Assembly: GCA_021731695.1 (NCBI GenBank)
Contig: JAKFWZ010000053.1
Span: 1 to 57,937 of the forward strand
Direction: 5' to 3'
Source of the DNA: Candidatus Daviesbacteria bacterium
Lineage (GTDB): Bacteria; Patescibacteriota; Microgenomatia; Daviesbacterales; UBA10151
DNA: 57,937 bases
Shown here: in pieces, positions 38,034 through 47,957 of the stretch
Layout: each line of letters begins with the position of its first letter
Numbering within the stretch: the stretch's first letter is position 1
Position numbers and translations under genes: made by a program
Notes under the pieces: model-generated
The model's database searches: none
The model's input: only the letters and a program-made list of their open reading frames with translations
Told to the model about the DNA's origin: nothing

Positions 38034-38557
38034 ACAGAGAAGTCTTTGAGGTCAACGAAGTTGCTTAAGACAGTGGTTCCAGGCTCAACTTCTCTAAAAT
38101 CATAGCGGTATTTGAACAGGGGATAAATTTGGGAATAGTGATAATTTCTTTCTTTAAAGTCATCAGCATCATGAATGATGATATATTGGGCAAGATTTGC
38201 CAGTTTTCGGATTTCTTCGACGCGTCTTGCCGAGGGGGAATGGTCAACTAAAACAACATCCCACTTTTTGTTTATCAATTTTTCAGCATCTTCCCAGTCT
38301 TTCATAAAAACAAACCTGTGCCGGAAAGGTTTGTCTTTACCGGTTTGATAATATTTTCTGACAAAGTTAAACCACATCTCGTGGTTTTCAAGTGTTAGAA
38401 GATATCTTTGCTGCTTTCTGCAGATCCAATGAAGATAAGGGGTGCTGAAAACACCGGGTCCGAGCTCGAGAACGTCACCGGTTGTTCGATTCATCACTTC
38501 CATTAAAACCGGAAGGAAGGTGCTATATCTTATTGAGACGTTCATGTTTGTAGCCAT
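38030..38557 (-). CDS. Class I methyltransferase-like protein
   Basis: GDVLELGPGVFSTPYLHWICRKQQRYLLTLENHEMW...KWDVVLVDHSPSARRVEEI. Confidence 0.6.
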   Translation of the reverse strand: MATNMNVSIRYSTFLPVLMEVMNRTTGDVLELGPGVFSTPYLHWICRKQQRYLLTLENHEMWFNFVRKYYQTGKDKPFRHRFVFMKDWEDAEKLINKKWDVVLVDHSPSARRVEEIRKLANLAQYIIIHDADDFKERNYHYSQIYPLFKYRYDFREVEPGTTVLSNFVDLKDFSV

Positions 38558-38594
38558 AATTTCGTTAATCGTTGCCTCCGAAGGAGGGGTGTAT

Positions 38595-38655
38595 AATCGT
38601 TAATCGTTAATCGTTAATCGTTAATCGTTAATCGTTAATCGTTAATCGTTAATCG
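38595..38655. repeat. Heptanucleotide tandem array (GTTAATC)n
   Basis: Direct reading; overlaps stop codon of 38649-39533 gene. Confidence 0.97.
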
Positions 38656-39533
38656 TAAGTCCAAAGTTTTTTATCTTCGGGCCAGGTGGGAACGGGCATA
38701 AATTTTTCAATTAGCCACGAAAATGGATGAATCATGCCTGGTTCTTCATTATTCATCCAGTGATTCGTTGCCCATTGCCAGCCGCCTTTGGATTGAATTC
38801 CCAGCTTGTGTCTCCTTAATGCATTGCCTGCAACCTCCTTGTAGTAGCGGGCATTTTTAAACAAATGAGCGTACCAGGTGTTTTTATTAACCTTGACTTC
38901 GCCTCCACCTAACCAATATTTTAATCCAACCTCCATTTGCTCCGCACCAAAAGGGCTGTAGGCTGTTACTCTGTCATCCAAAAATCCCACTTTCTTCATA
39001 AAATACTTTCTGTTGGCAATATAACAGCTTCCCTGCATGATCATAGTATCGTCTATTAAATGATCCTTTCTTTCAACTGCCCGCGCTTTCCACTCAATAG
39101 GGAACATCGCTTTGCCAAAGATTCCGCTGGCGACGGGATATGTTAAATAGTGATAATCCTTGGGCGGGAAGCGCATATCCCTTTTCCAGCCGTCAGCATA
39201 TAAGGAATATCTCCTCGGAACAACCAGCCAGTTTTCTTCCATATTGCCGGTGATAATTTTGTCAAAACCCGGACCAAAAACGCAGTGCGCGTCACACTTC
39301 ATAATATATTTACCGCGTGCCACCTTGAGTCCTTTATTAATTCCGCCCCGCATGCCTAATGGAGATTTCGGGTAATTAAACTTAACCCGCGGATCATTTC
39401 TCGGGAACTCAACCGGAATTCCGTCATCGACATTTACAAAGATTTCTATTTTACCTTTCGCGTTATCTAAAATACTGTCGATTGTTTGGAGTAGATAAGG
39501 TTCTTTGTACGAGGGGATAATTATCGAAAGCAT
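38649..39533 (-). CDS. Glycosyltransferase family 2
   Basis: LSIIIPSYKEPYLLQTIDSILDNAKGKIEIFVNVDDG...KYIMKCDAHCVFGPGFD. Confidence 0.88.
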   Translation of the reverse strand: MLSIIIPSYKEPYLLQTIDSILDNAKGKIEIFVNVDDGIPVEFPRNDPRVKFNYPKSPLGMRGGINKGLKVARGKYIMKCDAHCVFGPGFDKIITGNMEENWLVVPRRYSLYADGWKRDMRFPPKDYHYLTYPVASGIFGKAMFPIEWKARAVERKDHLIDDTMIMQGSCYIANRKYFMKKVGFLDDRVTAYSPFGAEQMEVGLKYWLGGGEVKVNKNTWYAHLFKNARYYKEVAGNALRRHKLGIQSKGGWQWATNHWMNNEEPGMIHPFSWLIEKFMPVPTWPEDKKLWTYD

Positions 39534-39579
39534 AGAGTTTTTTTATCAGACTCTTTTTTCCCACATCAGGCTAGAACTG

Positions 39580-40710
39580 TCAAGGCTGAGCTGTGTTTTT
39601 CGTCGATTTTAAAACACCGAGTTTTGACATTTTTAACTGGGTTTTTTTAAGAATGGTGGCATTCATATCCTGAGATTTAAACCATTTTATAAACTGCGCG
39701 ATATTTTCTTTTTCAGAATATTCAGGTTTCCAGCCGAGTGATTTGAGCTTTTTTATATCAGAAAATGCATGCCTGATATCGCCTGCGCGGTAGCTGCTGT
39801 TAGGTTTAATCTCAGGCTTGATTCCTAATTGATTTGAAATCTGTTTTGCTAAATCCGAGACTGAATATCCTTTTCCGCTGCCGACATTAAAAACTTCATA
39901 ATCAGCTTTTGAAGATTCCATAGCGAGAACATTCGCCGAAGCTACATCTAAAACTGAAACATAATCTCTAATCTGTGCTCCATCTTCGAAGATCGTAGGG
40001 TTTTCGCCTGATGCTAATTGAAGCGTAAAAATTCTTAAAGCGCCCGAATAGACATTTTTAAATGATTGTCTCGCGCCGTGAACAATTGAATATCTCAAAG
40101 CTGTTGAAGGAATATCATGTAATCTGCCGAAATTGATTGCCATTAATTCCTGAGTATATTTAGAAATAGCATAGGCGTTCGGCGGATCATTATGATCTTC
40201 GGTATTCGGCAGTGAAGCAATCTTCCCTTTGCACTTTGGGCATTTAGGATCCCAAATGCCTTTTTCTAAATCTGATTCGGGCCTGTCTTTTGGATAAACG
40301 ATTCCGTCTTTAGAGCATTTCCATTTGCCCTGACCGTAAACGAATTGAGATGAAGCTACGACAATTTTTTTGACGGGCAACTGCTGCGAGACTATAACTT
40401 CATAAAGATTCGCAGTGCCTGTAATATTGATTGAAGTGAATTTTGAAAATTCAGGCATTAAATCCATCCAGGCTGCGAGATGAATTACATATGAAATGCC
40501 ATCCAGAGCTTTTTTCCAGTCGTTCTTATTCCAAACATCGCCTTTGATTTTTTCAATTCTTTTATCTAAATATTCCGGCCATTTTCCGTTGTGGGTTTTA
40601 GGTGAGAGGTTGTCAAGAATTCTGACAGAGTAGCCTTTTTTAAGAAGAAGATCTGCGGTGTGTGACCCGATGAATCCCGCTCCGCCGGATACTAAAACCC
40701 TGGTTTTCAT
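39580..40710 (-). CDS. NAD-dependent epimerase/dehydratase with zinc-ribbon-like insert
   Basis: VLVSGGAGFIGSHTADLLLKKGYSVRILDNLS; YAISKYTQE; insert CPKCKGK. Confidence 0.92.
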   Translation of the reverse strand: MKTRVLVSGGAGFIGSHTADLLLKKGYSVRILDNLSPKTHNGKWPEYLDKRIEKIKGDVWNKNDWKKALDGISYVIHLAAWMDLMPEFSKFTSINITGTANLYEVIVSQQLPVKKIVVASSQFVYGQGKWKCSKDGIVYPKDRPESDLEKGIWDPKCPKCKGKIASLPNTEDHNDPPNAYAISKYTQELMAINFGRLHDIPSTALRYSIVHGARQSFKNVYSGALRIFTLQLASGENPTIFEDGAQIRDYVSVLDVASANVLAMESSKADYEVFNVGSGKGYSVSDLAKQISNQLGIKPEIKPNSSYRAGDIRHAFSDIKKLKSLGWKPEYSEKENIAQFIKWFKSQDMNATILKKTQLKMSKLGVLKSTKNTAQP

Positions 40711-40743
40711 TGTGCTATTATACCCGCGCTTACCCTAATTACT

Positions 40744-41436
40744 ATGCAGGCTGTTATTTTATGTGCCGGTAAAGGCACGAGATTGAATCCACTAACTGAA
40801 ACGTTACCTAAAGTTATGCTTCCTGTTGGCGGACAACCGCTTCTGGGCAGGCACATAAAACATCTTAAAAAATATGGAATCAACGAGATCTTCATTAATC
40901 TGCATTATCTGCCTGATTCTATAACAGATTATCTTGGGACAGGGGAAAAGTTCAATGTCAAAATAACTTATTCAAACGAAAAAGAACTTTTGGGGACCGG
41001 AGGAGCATTAAATTCATTTAAAAAAACACTAAAAAAGACATTCTTTTTACTATTCGGAGATATTCTTACCCAGTTAGATATAGATAAATTATTGAAGTTT
41101 CATAAAGAAAAAAACGCAGATATTACAGCAGTTGTTGCTGAAACAGATCATCCTTTAGATAGTGACCTGGTAAGTTTTTCGCCTGATTTTAAAATAGGGA
41201 AGATTTACTTTAAGCCGCACAAGAATAAGCCTGAAACCGGTTACGGACTGGCAGCTGTTTATATGATTGAGGCTGAAGCTTTGGGGTCTTTGCCGGAGGG
41301 AACTTTTGAATTTGAAAAAGGGTTTTTACAAAAACTGGTAGAGGAGGGGAAGTCAGTATATGCTTATATGACTAATGAATTGGTTAAGGATATTGGAACG
41401 CCTGAGAGATATGCCAAAGTTAAGAACCAGGTTTAA
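40744..41436 (+). CDS. Sugar-nucleotide (NDP-sugar) pyrophosphorylase
   Basis: MQAVILCAGKGTRLNPLTETLPKVMLPVGGQPLLGRHIKHL. Confidence 0.92.
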   Translation: MQAVILCAGKGTRLNPLTETLPKVMLPVGGQPLLGRHIKHLKKYGINEIFINLHYLPDSITDYLGTGEKFNVKITYSNEKELLGTGGALNSFKKTLKKTFFLLFGDILTQLDIDKLLKFHKEKNADITAVVAETDHPLDSDLVSFSPDFKIGKIYFKPHKNKPETGYGLAAVYMIEAEALGSLPEGTFEFEKGFLQKLVEEGKSVYAYMTNELVKDIGTPERYAKVKNQV

Positions 41437-42212
41437 ATACCCCATTTAGGTCTAATTTCTTTTTCATAATAGTCCCGCCAGACCTTCAAAGAATAATCCC
41501 AGCTTTGTTCATTGTTTGATGGATTTTCTTTTGTGCCGTTATTATGCGTCCTTGGAAAATCTCTGTGCTTGTGTGCATGCCATGTATTTTTATTGACCAT
41601 TAATTTGCCTCCGGCCTGCCAGGCTTTAAAGACCATTTCATGACTATCCTGATAGTGTGGTCCATAGCCTTCAGTCTGAAGCTCTCCGACAACTTTATCC
41701 CACCAATCTCTCTTCATAACCCAACAGCTTCCCTGCATTGCCATCGACTCCTGAATTGGCTCATTATCATTTCCCGGGGCTTCAACACCTGAGAATTTTT
41801 GACCTGCACCCGCGCCAACAATCTTAAGTTTCATAAAATCAACTGGCGGAATATTCATAACCTCCCATTTAACCGGATCAAGGAAATATCTTCGTGGAGT
41901 AACTATCCAGTTTGGTTCCAGATCGCGGGTTAAGATAACGTCATAGCCTTTGCCGAACGAACAATGTTCATCAGTTCTCATAATAAATTCGCCTTGCGCA
42001 ACAGCAACTCCGGCATTAATTGCGCCTCTCATTCCGCGGTTCCGCCCTAAATGTACAACTTTAACTCTTTCGTCAGAATTAAGAGGGGTTTCAGGCCAAT
42101 AACCATCTAAAACTGCAATGATTTCTATTTCCCCTTCGGCATTATCTAAAAGCGACTGAATTGTTTTGTGAAGCAGGGGATCTTTGTATGAGGGAATAAT
42201 GATAGATAACAT
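41433..42212 (-). CDS. Glycosyltransferase family 2
   Basis: LSIIIPSYKDPLLHKTIQSLLDNAEGEIEIIAVLDGYWPET. Confidence 0.88.
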   Translation of the reverse strand: MLSIIIPSYKDPLLHKTIQSLLDNAEGEIEIIAVLDGYWPETPLNSDERVKVVHLGRNRGMRGAINAGVAVAQGEFIMRTDEHCSFGKGYDVILTRDLEPNWIVTPRRYFLDPVKWEVMNIPPVDFMKLKIVGAGAGQKFSGVEAPGNDNEPIQESMAMQGSCWVMKRDWWDKVVGELQTEGYGPHYQDSHEMVFKAWQAGGKLMVNKNTWHAHKHRDFPRTHNNGTKENPSNNEQSWDYSLKVWRDYYEKEIRPKWGI

Positions 42213-42257
42213 AGCGCGATTATATGAAGGGAGCCTCTATTTTACAAGCTGTGGGGT

Positions 42258-42917
42258 TTAGAAGACGTTATTGTAGTAGTCATAACTGAGTTTTTTCCTT
42301 GAGCCCCAGCCTGAAGGGAAGTTTACTTCGCCTTTCGCATAGCGGAACGAGCCAGTATCTGTATCTACTTTCATAATGAACCAGTTGCCGGTTTTATTTG
42401 TATAACCATAAAAGGCAATCTCTTCATCGTCAATTTCACTGATGGTATATCCGTCTGTCGGTTGATTTTCCGCCGGATTAATTTTATTTCCGGTTGTATC
42501 TTCAAGAAAGACCTTGCTCTGGGGACCGCTGTTATTGCCAAGGAAAAGATTCTCAGCCTTTTTATTGAAAAGAGAGAATAAGAATAAGGTTACACCTGCA
42601 CCACCGATTAACTTCAAAAACGCTCTCTTATCGATATCAGCTATGCCAAAACCTTTTTTGCCTTCTGTTTCTTCCTCAGCTTTTTCAGTCTGTTTTTCTG
42701 GTTTAGCGTCTAAAACTGTTTCGAAGGCAAAATTATCAGATTCATCAAACTGCTTTCTGGCCCGCAGAGGAAGCATTCTGTAGGCAAAATAAATTAATAC
42801 AGGATAGAGGACGATAGCCAGAGTTAATTGAGCGTAATTCGTTGCAGTCATAAAAGCTGCAATAACAGCCAGACATGCGATGACGAAACTTGAATAGGCC
42901 AGTAAAATTCTTTGCAT
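42258..42917 (-). CDS. Hypothetical membrane protein, adjacent to the transmembrane regulator
   Basis: Three hydrophobic segments; C-terminal GNWFIMKVDTDTGSFRYAKGEVNF. Confidence 0.55.
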   Translation of the reverse strand: MQRILLAYSSFVIACLAVIAAFMTATNYAQLTLAIVLYPVLIYFAYRMLPLRARKQFDESDNFAFETVLDAKPEKQTEKAEEETEGKKGFGIADIDKRAFLKLIGGAGVTLFLFSLFNKKAENLFLGNNSGPQSKVFLEDTTGNKINPAENQPTDGYTISEIDDEEIAFYGYTNKTGNWFIMKVDTDTGSFRYAKGEVNFPSGWGSRKKLSYDYYNNVF

Positions 42918-42919
42918 AC

Positions 42920-43987
42920 TTATTGAATCTCCTTAATCTCGGCAAATTTTTCTGATATAAAACCTTCTGCTTCATAAAACCTGATTCGATACCATGAAGA
43001 ATCGGCAGAGATCATTTGAAAAATCTGGCCATCCAAGGCTTTGCCGATTGTTGCTGATTCAGTTGAAGGCTTTTCTCTGATACTTATGGAATCAGCGCCT
43101 AAAGTGTTAATAGAAAGAAAAGCTGATGTCGATGCCGGTGTTATGAAATCCGGTCCGGCGGCACCTTCCTCTCTTTTTACCTGAGCTGCTTTTGTTGATT
43201 CTGTGGCCTCTTTGTAATCTAAAGCTCCTTCTATAAGGGTTTGCATATATTCCAACGTTCCGGCATCAGGTGCTTTCTCTTTTTCCTGAGTTTTTTCCAG
43301 ATCCTCTAATTCCTTTGGTGTCAGTATCGACGGGTTATCATCTATAAGAGTTATTCCGGAAAGTAGGGCTTTTGTCTGAGCAGTATGTGCTTTTATTTTT
43401 TCTGTAGAGGCAAGAGTGATATTTGTTACGCCTATTGCAATAAGTAATCCAAAAATAACAGTTAAAGCAAGCATTTCAGGTGCTTTATGTAATACTCCTT
43501 GCAGGAACTGGTTTTGCAAAAAAGGGGAGGAATAAGATTCATTTTTTTGTGATGAAGGCTTGGTTACCTCAGTTTTAACAGGTTTTTCAATAATATACTC
43601 ATCAGAGCTGTACTTCTCTTTTGATTTAAGAGCTTTCTTGCCGGCAAAATAACCACTTTTTAGAAAAGCATCTAAAGAGGTCTTCGTATAAACTCTCTCT
43701 TTTGCATGATTCCTCTTTGGTACGAGAAGACCTCTTTTTTCCAGCCTTCTAAGAGTAGTAGGAGAGATGCCCAGCTTGCGTGATGCTTCTGATATAGATA
43801 GAGGTTTACCGGATTTGTGGTTTGCGAGCTCTTCGAGTGTGAAATAGCGATTTTTACCATCAAGCCTTACTGAATGTAAGACTCCAGAGTTATCCCATCT
43901 TCTGATTGTGTCAATTGAAACACCCAGAAGCTTGGCAGCTTGAGATATTGAAACTAATTTTTTTTGCTTAGGCAGAACGGCGCTCAT
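42920..43987 (-). CDS. Transmembrane regulator: two MerR-like HTH domains, one TM segment, C-terminal SH3b-like domain
   Basis: VSISQAAKLLGVSIDTIRRWDNSGVL and LSISEASRKLGISPTTLRRLEKRGLLVPKR; TM LALTVIFGLLIAIGVTNITLA; SISIREKPSTESATIGKALDGQIFQMIS..WYRIRF. Confidence 0.82.
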   Translation of the reverse strand: MSAVLPKQKKLVSISQAAKLLGVSIDTIRRWDNSGVLHSVRLDGKNRYFTLEELANHKSGKPLSISEASRKLGISPTTLRRLEKRGLLVPKRNHAKERVYTKTSLDAFLKSGYFAGKKALKSKEKYSSDEYIIEKPVKTEVTKPSSQKNESYSSPFLQNQFLQGVLHKAPEMLALTVIFGLLIAIGVTNITLASTEKIKAHTAQTKALLSGITLIDDNPSILTPKELEDLEKTQEKEKAPDAGTLEYMQTLIEGALDYKEATESTKAAQVKREEGAAGPDFITPASTSAFLSINTLGADSISIREKPSTESATIGKALDGQIFQMISADSSWYRIRFYEAEGFISEKFAEIKEIQ

Positions 43988-44086
43988 ATTTTTCTATGTA
44001 TTGGTTATCCTCTGCTTAGGTAACCCTTACTCCGCATTTCCGTCTGCTTAGCTAGTTTCTCTGTTAGGCTAGATAGTTGTCAACAA

Positions 44087-44137
44087 TTGACAAAGTTTGT
44101 TTATAAATGTTTATAATTGTTTACTATTGTTTAATTC
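44087..44137 (+). promoter_or_regulatory. Divergent regulatory region with 10-bp-phased TGTTTA repeats and TTGTCAA/TTGACAA palindrome
   Basis: TGTTTATAAA TGTTTATAAT TGTTTACTAT TGTTTAATTC at 44098-44137; TTGTCAACAATTGACAA just upstream. Confidence 0.65.
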
Positions 44138-44151
44138 GTTAGCTTTAAAAT

Positions 44152-44427
44152 ATGGAAGAACTTTTCACAGTTGAACAGGTGGCCAAACTCTTAAAAGTCC
44201 ACCAAATTACAGTTAGAAGGTATGTAAAAGAGGGCAAATTAAAAGCTTTTCGTGCTGGAGGTAATGTCAGGATCTCAGCAGAAGCACTAAAATCATTTAC
44301 TCAGAGTTTTGTTCCTAAAATTAAAAACCCCAAAGCCGCCTCAGCTGAGGCTAATTTCTCCTTTGATGACCCTCTTTTCAGGCTTAAGGCGAGAGGACTT
44401 GGTATGAGCAGATTGGATCAAAAATGA
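44152..44427 (+). CDS. Excisionase/MerR-type helix-turn-helix DNA-binding protein
   Basis: LFTVEQVAKLLKVHQITVRRYVKEGKLKAFRAGGNVRISAEALKSF. Confidence 0.85.
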   Translation: MEELFTVEQVAKLLKVHQITVRRYVKEGKLKAFRAGGNVRISAEALKSFTQSFVPKIKNPKAASAEANFSFDDPLFRLKARGLGMSRLDQK

Positions 44428-44534
44428 GATTCCGCAAGCTGACGCATGCGGCATCTCCTGTTCGTTGGAACAATAAATATGCCTACAACAAGTAAAAAGA
44501 GATTTAAGATCAAAGATCGCAAAAATTTATTCTT

Positions 44535-44963
44535 ATGACTGTAATACGGCGCAAAATTTTTATTGATTCTTCTATATTGATTGCCTTTATAGACAGAGGT
44601 GATCCAAACCATCTTAAGGCTACAAAGGCGATAGAGGACATGGCAGGCATTGGTTGCCGTCTTTATACGAGTTCTGAGGTCGTTTCAACTTCATATGGCC
44701 TTTTAGCCCGGACTGTGGGTATCACAGTTGCTCTGGAGTTTCTTCAGGCAATGACCCAGTCAGGAATAGAGATATTATATCCGCAAAAGGCAGACTTAAT
44801 AACTTCATATAGGATTCTTAAGGTTCACCGGGATGAAAAGATTTCACTTAGAGAAGCGATTAGTGCTACTTTGATGCAGAAAAAGGGAATTAACCAAATA
44901 TTAACCTTAGCTCACTGGAATAATTTATTTGGTACAACTGTCAGCAACATTACTTCTGTCTAG
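44535..44963 (+). CDS. PIN-domain protein
   Basis: IFIDSSILIAFIDRGDPNHLKATKAIEDM...LYTSSEVVSTSYGLLAR. Confidence 0.75.
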   Translation: MTVIRRKIFIDSSILIAFIDRGDPNHLKATKAIEDMAGIGCRLYTSSEVVSTSYGLLARTVGITVALEFLQAMTQSGIEILYPQKADLITSYRILKVHRDEKISLREAISATLMQKKGINQILTLAHWNNLFGTTVSNITSV

Positions 44964-45544
44964 CAGGATCAAAAATGGTCAACTTATGCATAGGTGGTCA
45001 ACTTTGGCATAGGTCTGTGAAAAAATATTCTATCCTATAAAATAATTTTTTCAAAAAAAATGCGATTTTAAGGACTTTTTACGATTATAGGTTATTCAAG
45101 AAATGCATAACGGCCAAGAATTCTTAAATGTCACAAAAGACTTTAAATCCGAGTGATCAATAAAAGTACTCTTTAATAGGCTGTTACAACAGGCTGATTA
45201 AAGTGGAGCCCGAATAGTTAGAGTCTATGAAATAGAGATTTAAAGAGGATATTTTCTCAATAGCGAAAAATTCCTTTAAATATAAGCCTTTTTCAATATA
45301 CATTTTTTTATATCAAAATAATATTTATTTTAATAACATTTATATGTTAATAGAAAACAATTAAAATTGTATATTGTGCTGCAAGCAAATTGAAGCAGAA
45401 GCGGGAAGTTTTATACATTTTTTGAGGAATAAAAAAAACGACTATAATGAACTCCTTAAACCCTTAGTCCGGGCTCTAATAAATACTTGACATCATTGAT
45501 ATAAGCTTTTATTATTATTTTAGTACACTTAATCTATCATAGGC

Positions 45545-45844
45545 ATGAATGAACCAATTTTAACAATTTCTATCGCAGCAAAACTTTTAAATATCCACCC
45601 GAGGACAATAATGTTGTATGAAAGAACAAAACTATTCAAACCGCATAGAACTGATACACAGAGACGAATGTTCTCGGATAGGGATTTGGAAGATCTGCAG
45701 TTCATTAAGTTCTTAACTCAGAAAAAAGGCATAAATCTTCAGGGTGTAAAAATTCTTTTGGAGGCTATAGAGAGGGCTGCAAAAGGTGGAGTTAATCTTA
45801 AGAGCTCGCTTTTTCCTGAATTTAAGGCCGAGAAATTGTTTTAA
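45545..45844 (+). CDS. MerR/HspR-like transcriptional regulator
   Basis: LTISIAAKLLNIHPRTIMLYERTKLFKPHRTDTQRRMFSDRDLEDLQFIKFL. Confidence 0.85.
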   Translation: MNEPILTISIAAKLLNIHPRTIMLYERTKLFKPHRTDTQRRMFSDRDLEDLQFIKFLTQKKGINLQGVKILLEAIERAAKGGVNLKSSLFPEFKAEKLF

Positions 45845-45970
45845 GGCGGCTTTGGGTTCTGATGATATGAATAACTACATTATTGCGAAGCAAAAGAAAA
45901 TGCAGACGATAGTCTGCGATATCTTATTATATAGTGGTTATATATTAAGACATAGTATTGAGCCTGAATC

Positions 45971-46819
45971 CTAATTTTCTTTCTGAAGAATGCTTGATAA
46001 ATCCCAGATGATATAAACGATACCAACGCCCAAAAAATAAGCTGTTAAGGTATACATCAGGTCTGATATGTCTCCGTTAAAATAAGTTCCTGCTGAAGTG
46101 TTGATCGAAAATAAATAGTCACCTATAGTCTGACCGATCATAGCAATAATAAGTAGAATCAGCCCGATATGAGTTTTTCCGCTAGAGGCCTTGGCTGCAA
46201 TATAAATTAGTGAAATAAGGAAAATATCAGCCAGAGGGTAAGCTAAGTTAAAAATTCTCTCCAGTAGATCTGCATTTGGAGTTAAGTTTGGAGGATTTGT
46301 GAGTAAAATGAAAAATCCTGCAATAATACCTGCGACAATCCCTTCGATAACCATTCTTCTGGTTAAAACCAGCTTAAAAATATCTAAAGTGACAAAAATG
46401 CCTGCAGCTAAAAGGGGGTAAAACAAAATAAAGAATAAGTCGGCAATAGAAGGATATGGCACTTCAACCTGCAACGCTAAATTAAAATATGCCCAAATTA
46501 AAAGCCCGATTCCATAAGAAACTGTGGCTAAACCTAAAAATAATAAGCCTCTGCTGGTTTTTGAAACTCCGGCTAAGCTCTTGCTGCCGTAAAGAGCAAT
46601 TGAGCCACTGGCAATATACAGGAATGCGTAAGCAACGTTGTACCAGTAGTTATAGAGCGTGGTTTTATATTGAAGAGCAAGTAGGAGAATATCCCACATC
46701 AACAAAATGACTATGGCTACTGATAATCCGATTAGCAGCAAATTCTTCGGAAAAGAGAAGTGCATATAAGAATAAATGTAGCTTATATTGTGGGTTGATA
46801 CAACCGGCTTTCTGTGCAA
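45971..46819 (-). CDS. Multi-TM membrane protein
   Basis: About eight hydrophobic segments. Confidence 0.65.
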   Translation of the reverse strand: MHRKPVVSTHNISYIYSYMHFSFPKNLLLIGLSVAIVILLMWDILLLALQYKTTLYNYWYNVAYAFLYIASGSIALYGSKSLAGVSKTSRGLLFLGLATVSYGIGLLIWAYFNLALQVEVPYPSIADLFFILFYPLLAAGIFVTLDIFKLVLTRRMVIEGIVAGIIAGFFILLTNPPNLTPNADLLERIFNLAYPLADIFLISLIYIAAKASSGKTHIGLILLIIAMIGQTIGDYLFSINTSAGTYFNGDISDLMYTLTAYFLGVGIVYIIWDLSSILQKEN

Positions 46820-46919
46820 GAATAAATTGGTAAAGCTGCTTTAATGGATTTATCCTGAAGCTAAAAGCTTATAGACTCAGCTTTAGGGAATTGAGACCAG
46901 TTTTGGCTATGTCAAATCT

Positions 46920-47025
46920 GTCGCAATTCCGAAGGAAATTTAGATACTCGGCGAAGTCGAATGTATCGCAATTCCTTCGAAGAAGGAATTTAGAAACTTA
47001 AGTTTCGCAATTCCGAAGGAATTAT
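46920..47025. repeat. Three consecutive TCGCAATTCC-hairpin repeats immediately upstream of the PIN-TRAM gene
   Basis: TCGCAATTCCGAAGGAAATTTAGA / TCGCAATTCCTTCGAAGAAGGAATTTAGA / TCGCAATTCCGAAGGAATTAT. Confidence 0.85.
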
Positions 47026-47028
47026 CTC

Positions 47029-47955
47029 ATGCGTATAAATATTGTTTTACGGCTGGTACTGGCCGTTGTCTTTGCGTTGACCGCTTTTATTTTTTCGGAA
47101 GTAGTTCCGGACGTCCCTCCTTTTAACAGGATTTTTTTAAGAATTATCATTACCATTTGGTTTGGACTGATGGGTTATGGATTATTTCCTGATCTGGCAA
47201 AGTTGATCTCAACTGTCACTATAAAATTTATAAACAACTTCACTAGCAGATTATCAGCCGAGATTACAACCCAGATTATGAGAATTCAACGTGCGCAGGC
47301 CGGATTTAATATTGGTCAGCCTGTTTCGCAAATCGGCGGAGTTTCAGTTAATCATCCGCTAATTCTGGATACTTCGGCGATTATCGACGGAAGGATTTTG
47401 GATATTGCTAAAACTTCTTTTCTGTCAGGCACAGTTTTGGTCCCAAGCTTTATTTTAATTGAGCTTCAACAGGTTGCTGATTCAGCAGATTATCTAAAAC
47501 GTCAGAGAGGAAGACGGGGATTTGAAATTGTTGATGAGCTCAAAAAGGTAAAAGGCCTCAGGATTGAAATCTGGGACAAGGATACCGCAGGTAAGAATCC
47601 TGATGAAAAGTTAGTTAAAATGGCCAAAAACCTTCATGGAAAGATTATTACAACTGATTACAATCTGAATCGTCTGGCCACTGTTTCCAATATTACTGTC
47701 TTAAATATTAATGAACTGGCCAATTCTGTGCGTTCAATTGCTATCCCGGGTGAGATGCTAAAAATAAAAGTAATTCATCTGGGTAAAGATCCGAAGCAGG
47801 GCATAGGTTATTTGCCTGACGGAACAATGATCGTTGTTGAAGACGGTGCTGAGCTTGTTGGCAGAGAAGTTGAAACTGAAGTGTCCCGTCTTATTCAGGT
47901 TGCAGCCGGCCGAATGATCTTTGTTAAATTGTCGAAGGATTCGAAAGGGTCGTAA
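47029..47955 (+). CDS. PIN/TRAM domain membrane protein (YacL-like)
   Basis: N-terminal TM segments; LILDTSAIIDGRILDIAKTSFLSGTVLVPSFILIELQQVADSAD...QGIGYLPDGTMIVVEDGAELVG. Confidence 0.92.
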   Translation: MRINIVLRLVLAVVFALTAFIFSEVVPDVPPFNRIFLRIIITIWFGLMGYGLFPDLAKLISTVTIKFINNFTSRLSAEITTQIMRIQRAQAGFNIGQPVSQIGGVSVNHPLILDTSAIIDGRILDIAKTSFLSGTVLVPSFILIELQQVADSADYLKRQRGRRGFEIVDELKKVKGLRIEIWDKDTAGKNPDEKLVKMAKNLHGKIITTDYNLNRLATVSNITVLNINELANSVRSIAIPGEMLKIKVIHLGKDPKQGIGYLPDGTMIVVEDGAELVGREVETEVSRLIQVAAGRMIFVKLSKDSKGS

Positions 47956-47957
47956 GT

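Noticed and set aside
44964-45540. Hidden gene or insertion-sequence remnant in the 0.6 kb AT-rich gap
   Set aside because: Only a short direct repeat (TGGTCAACTTATGCATAGG/TGGTCAACTTTGGCATAGG) and weak hairpins; not enough to name an element.
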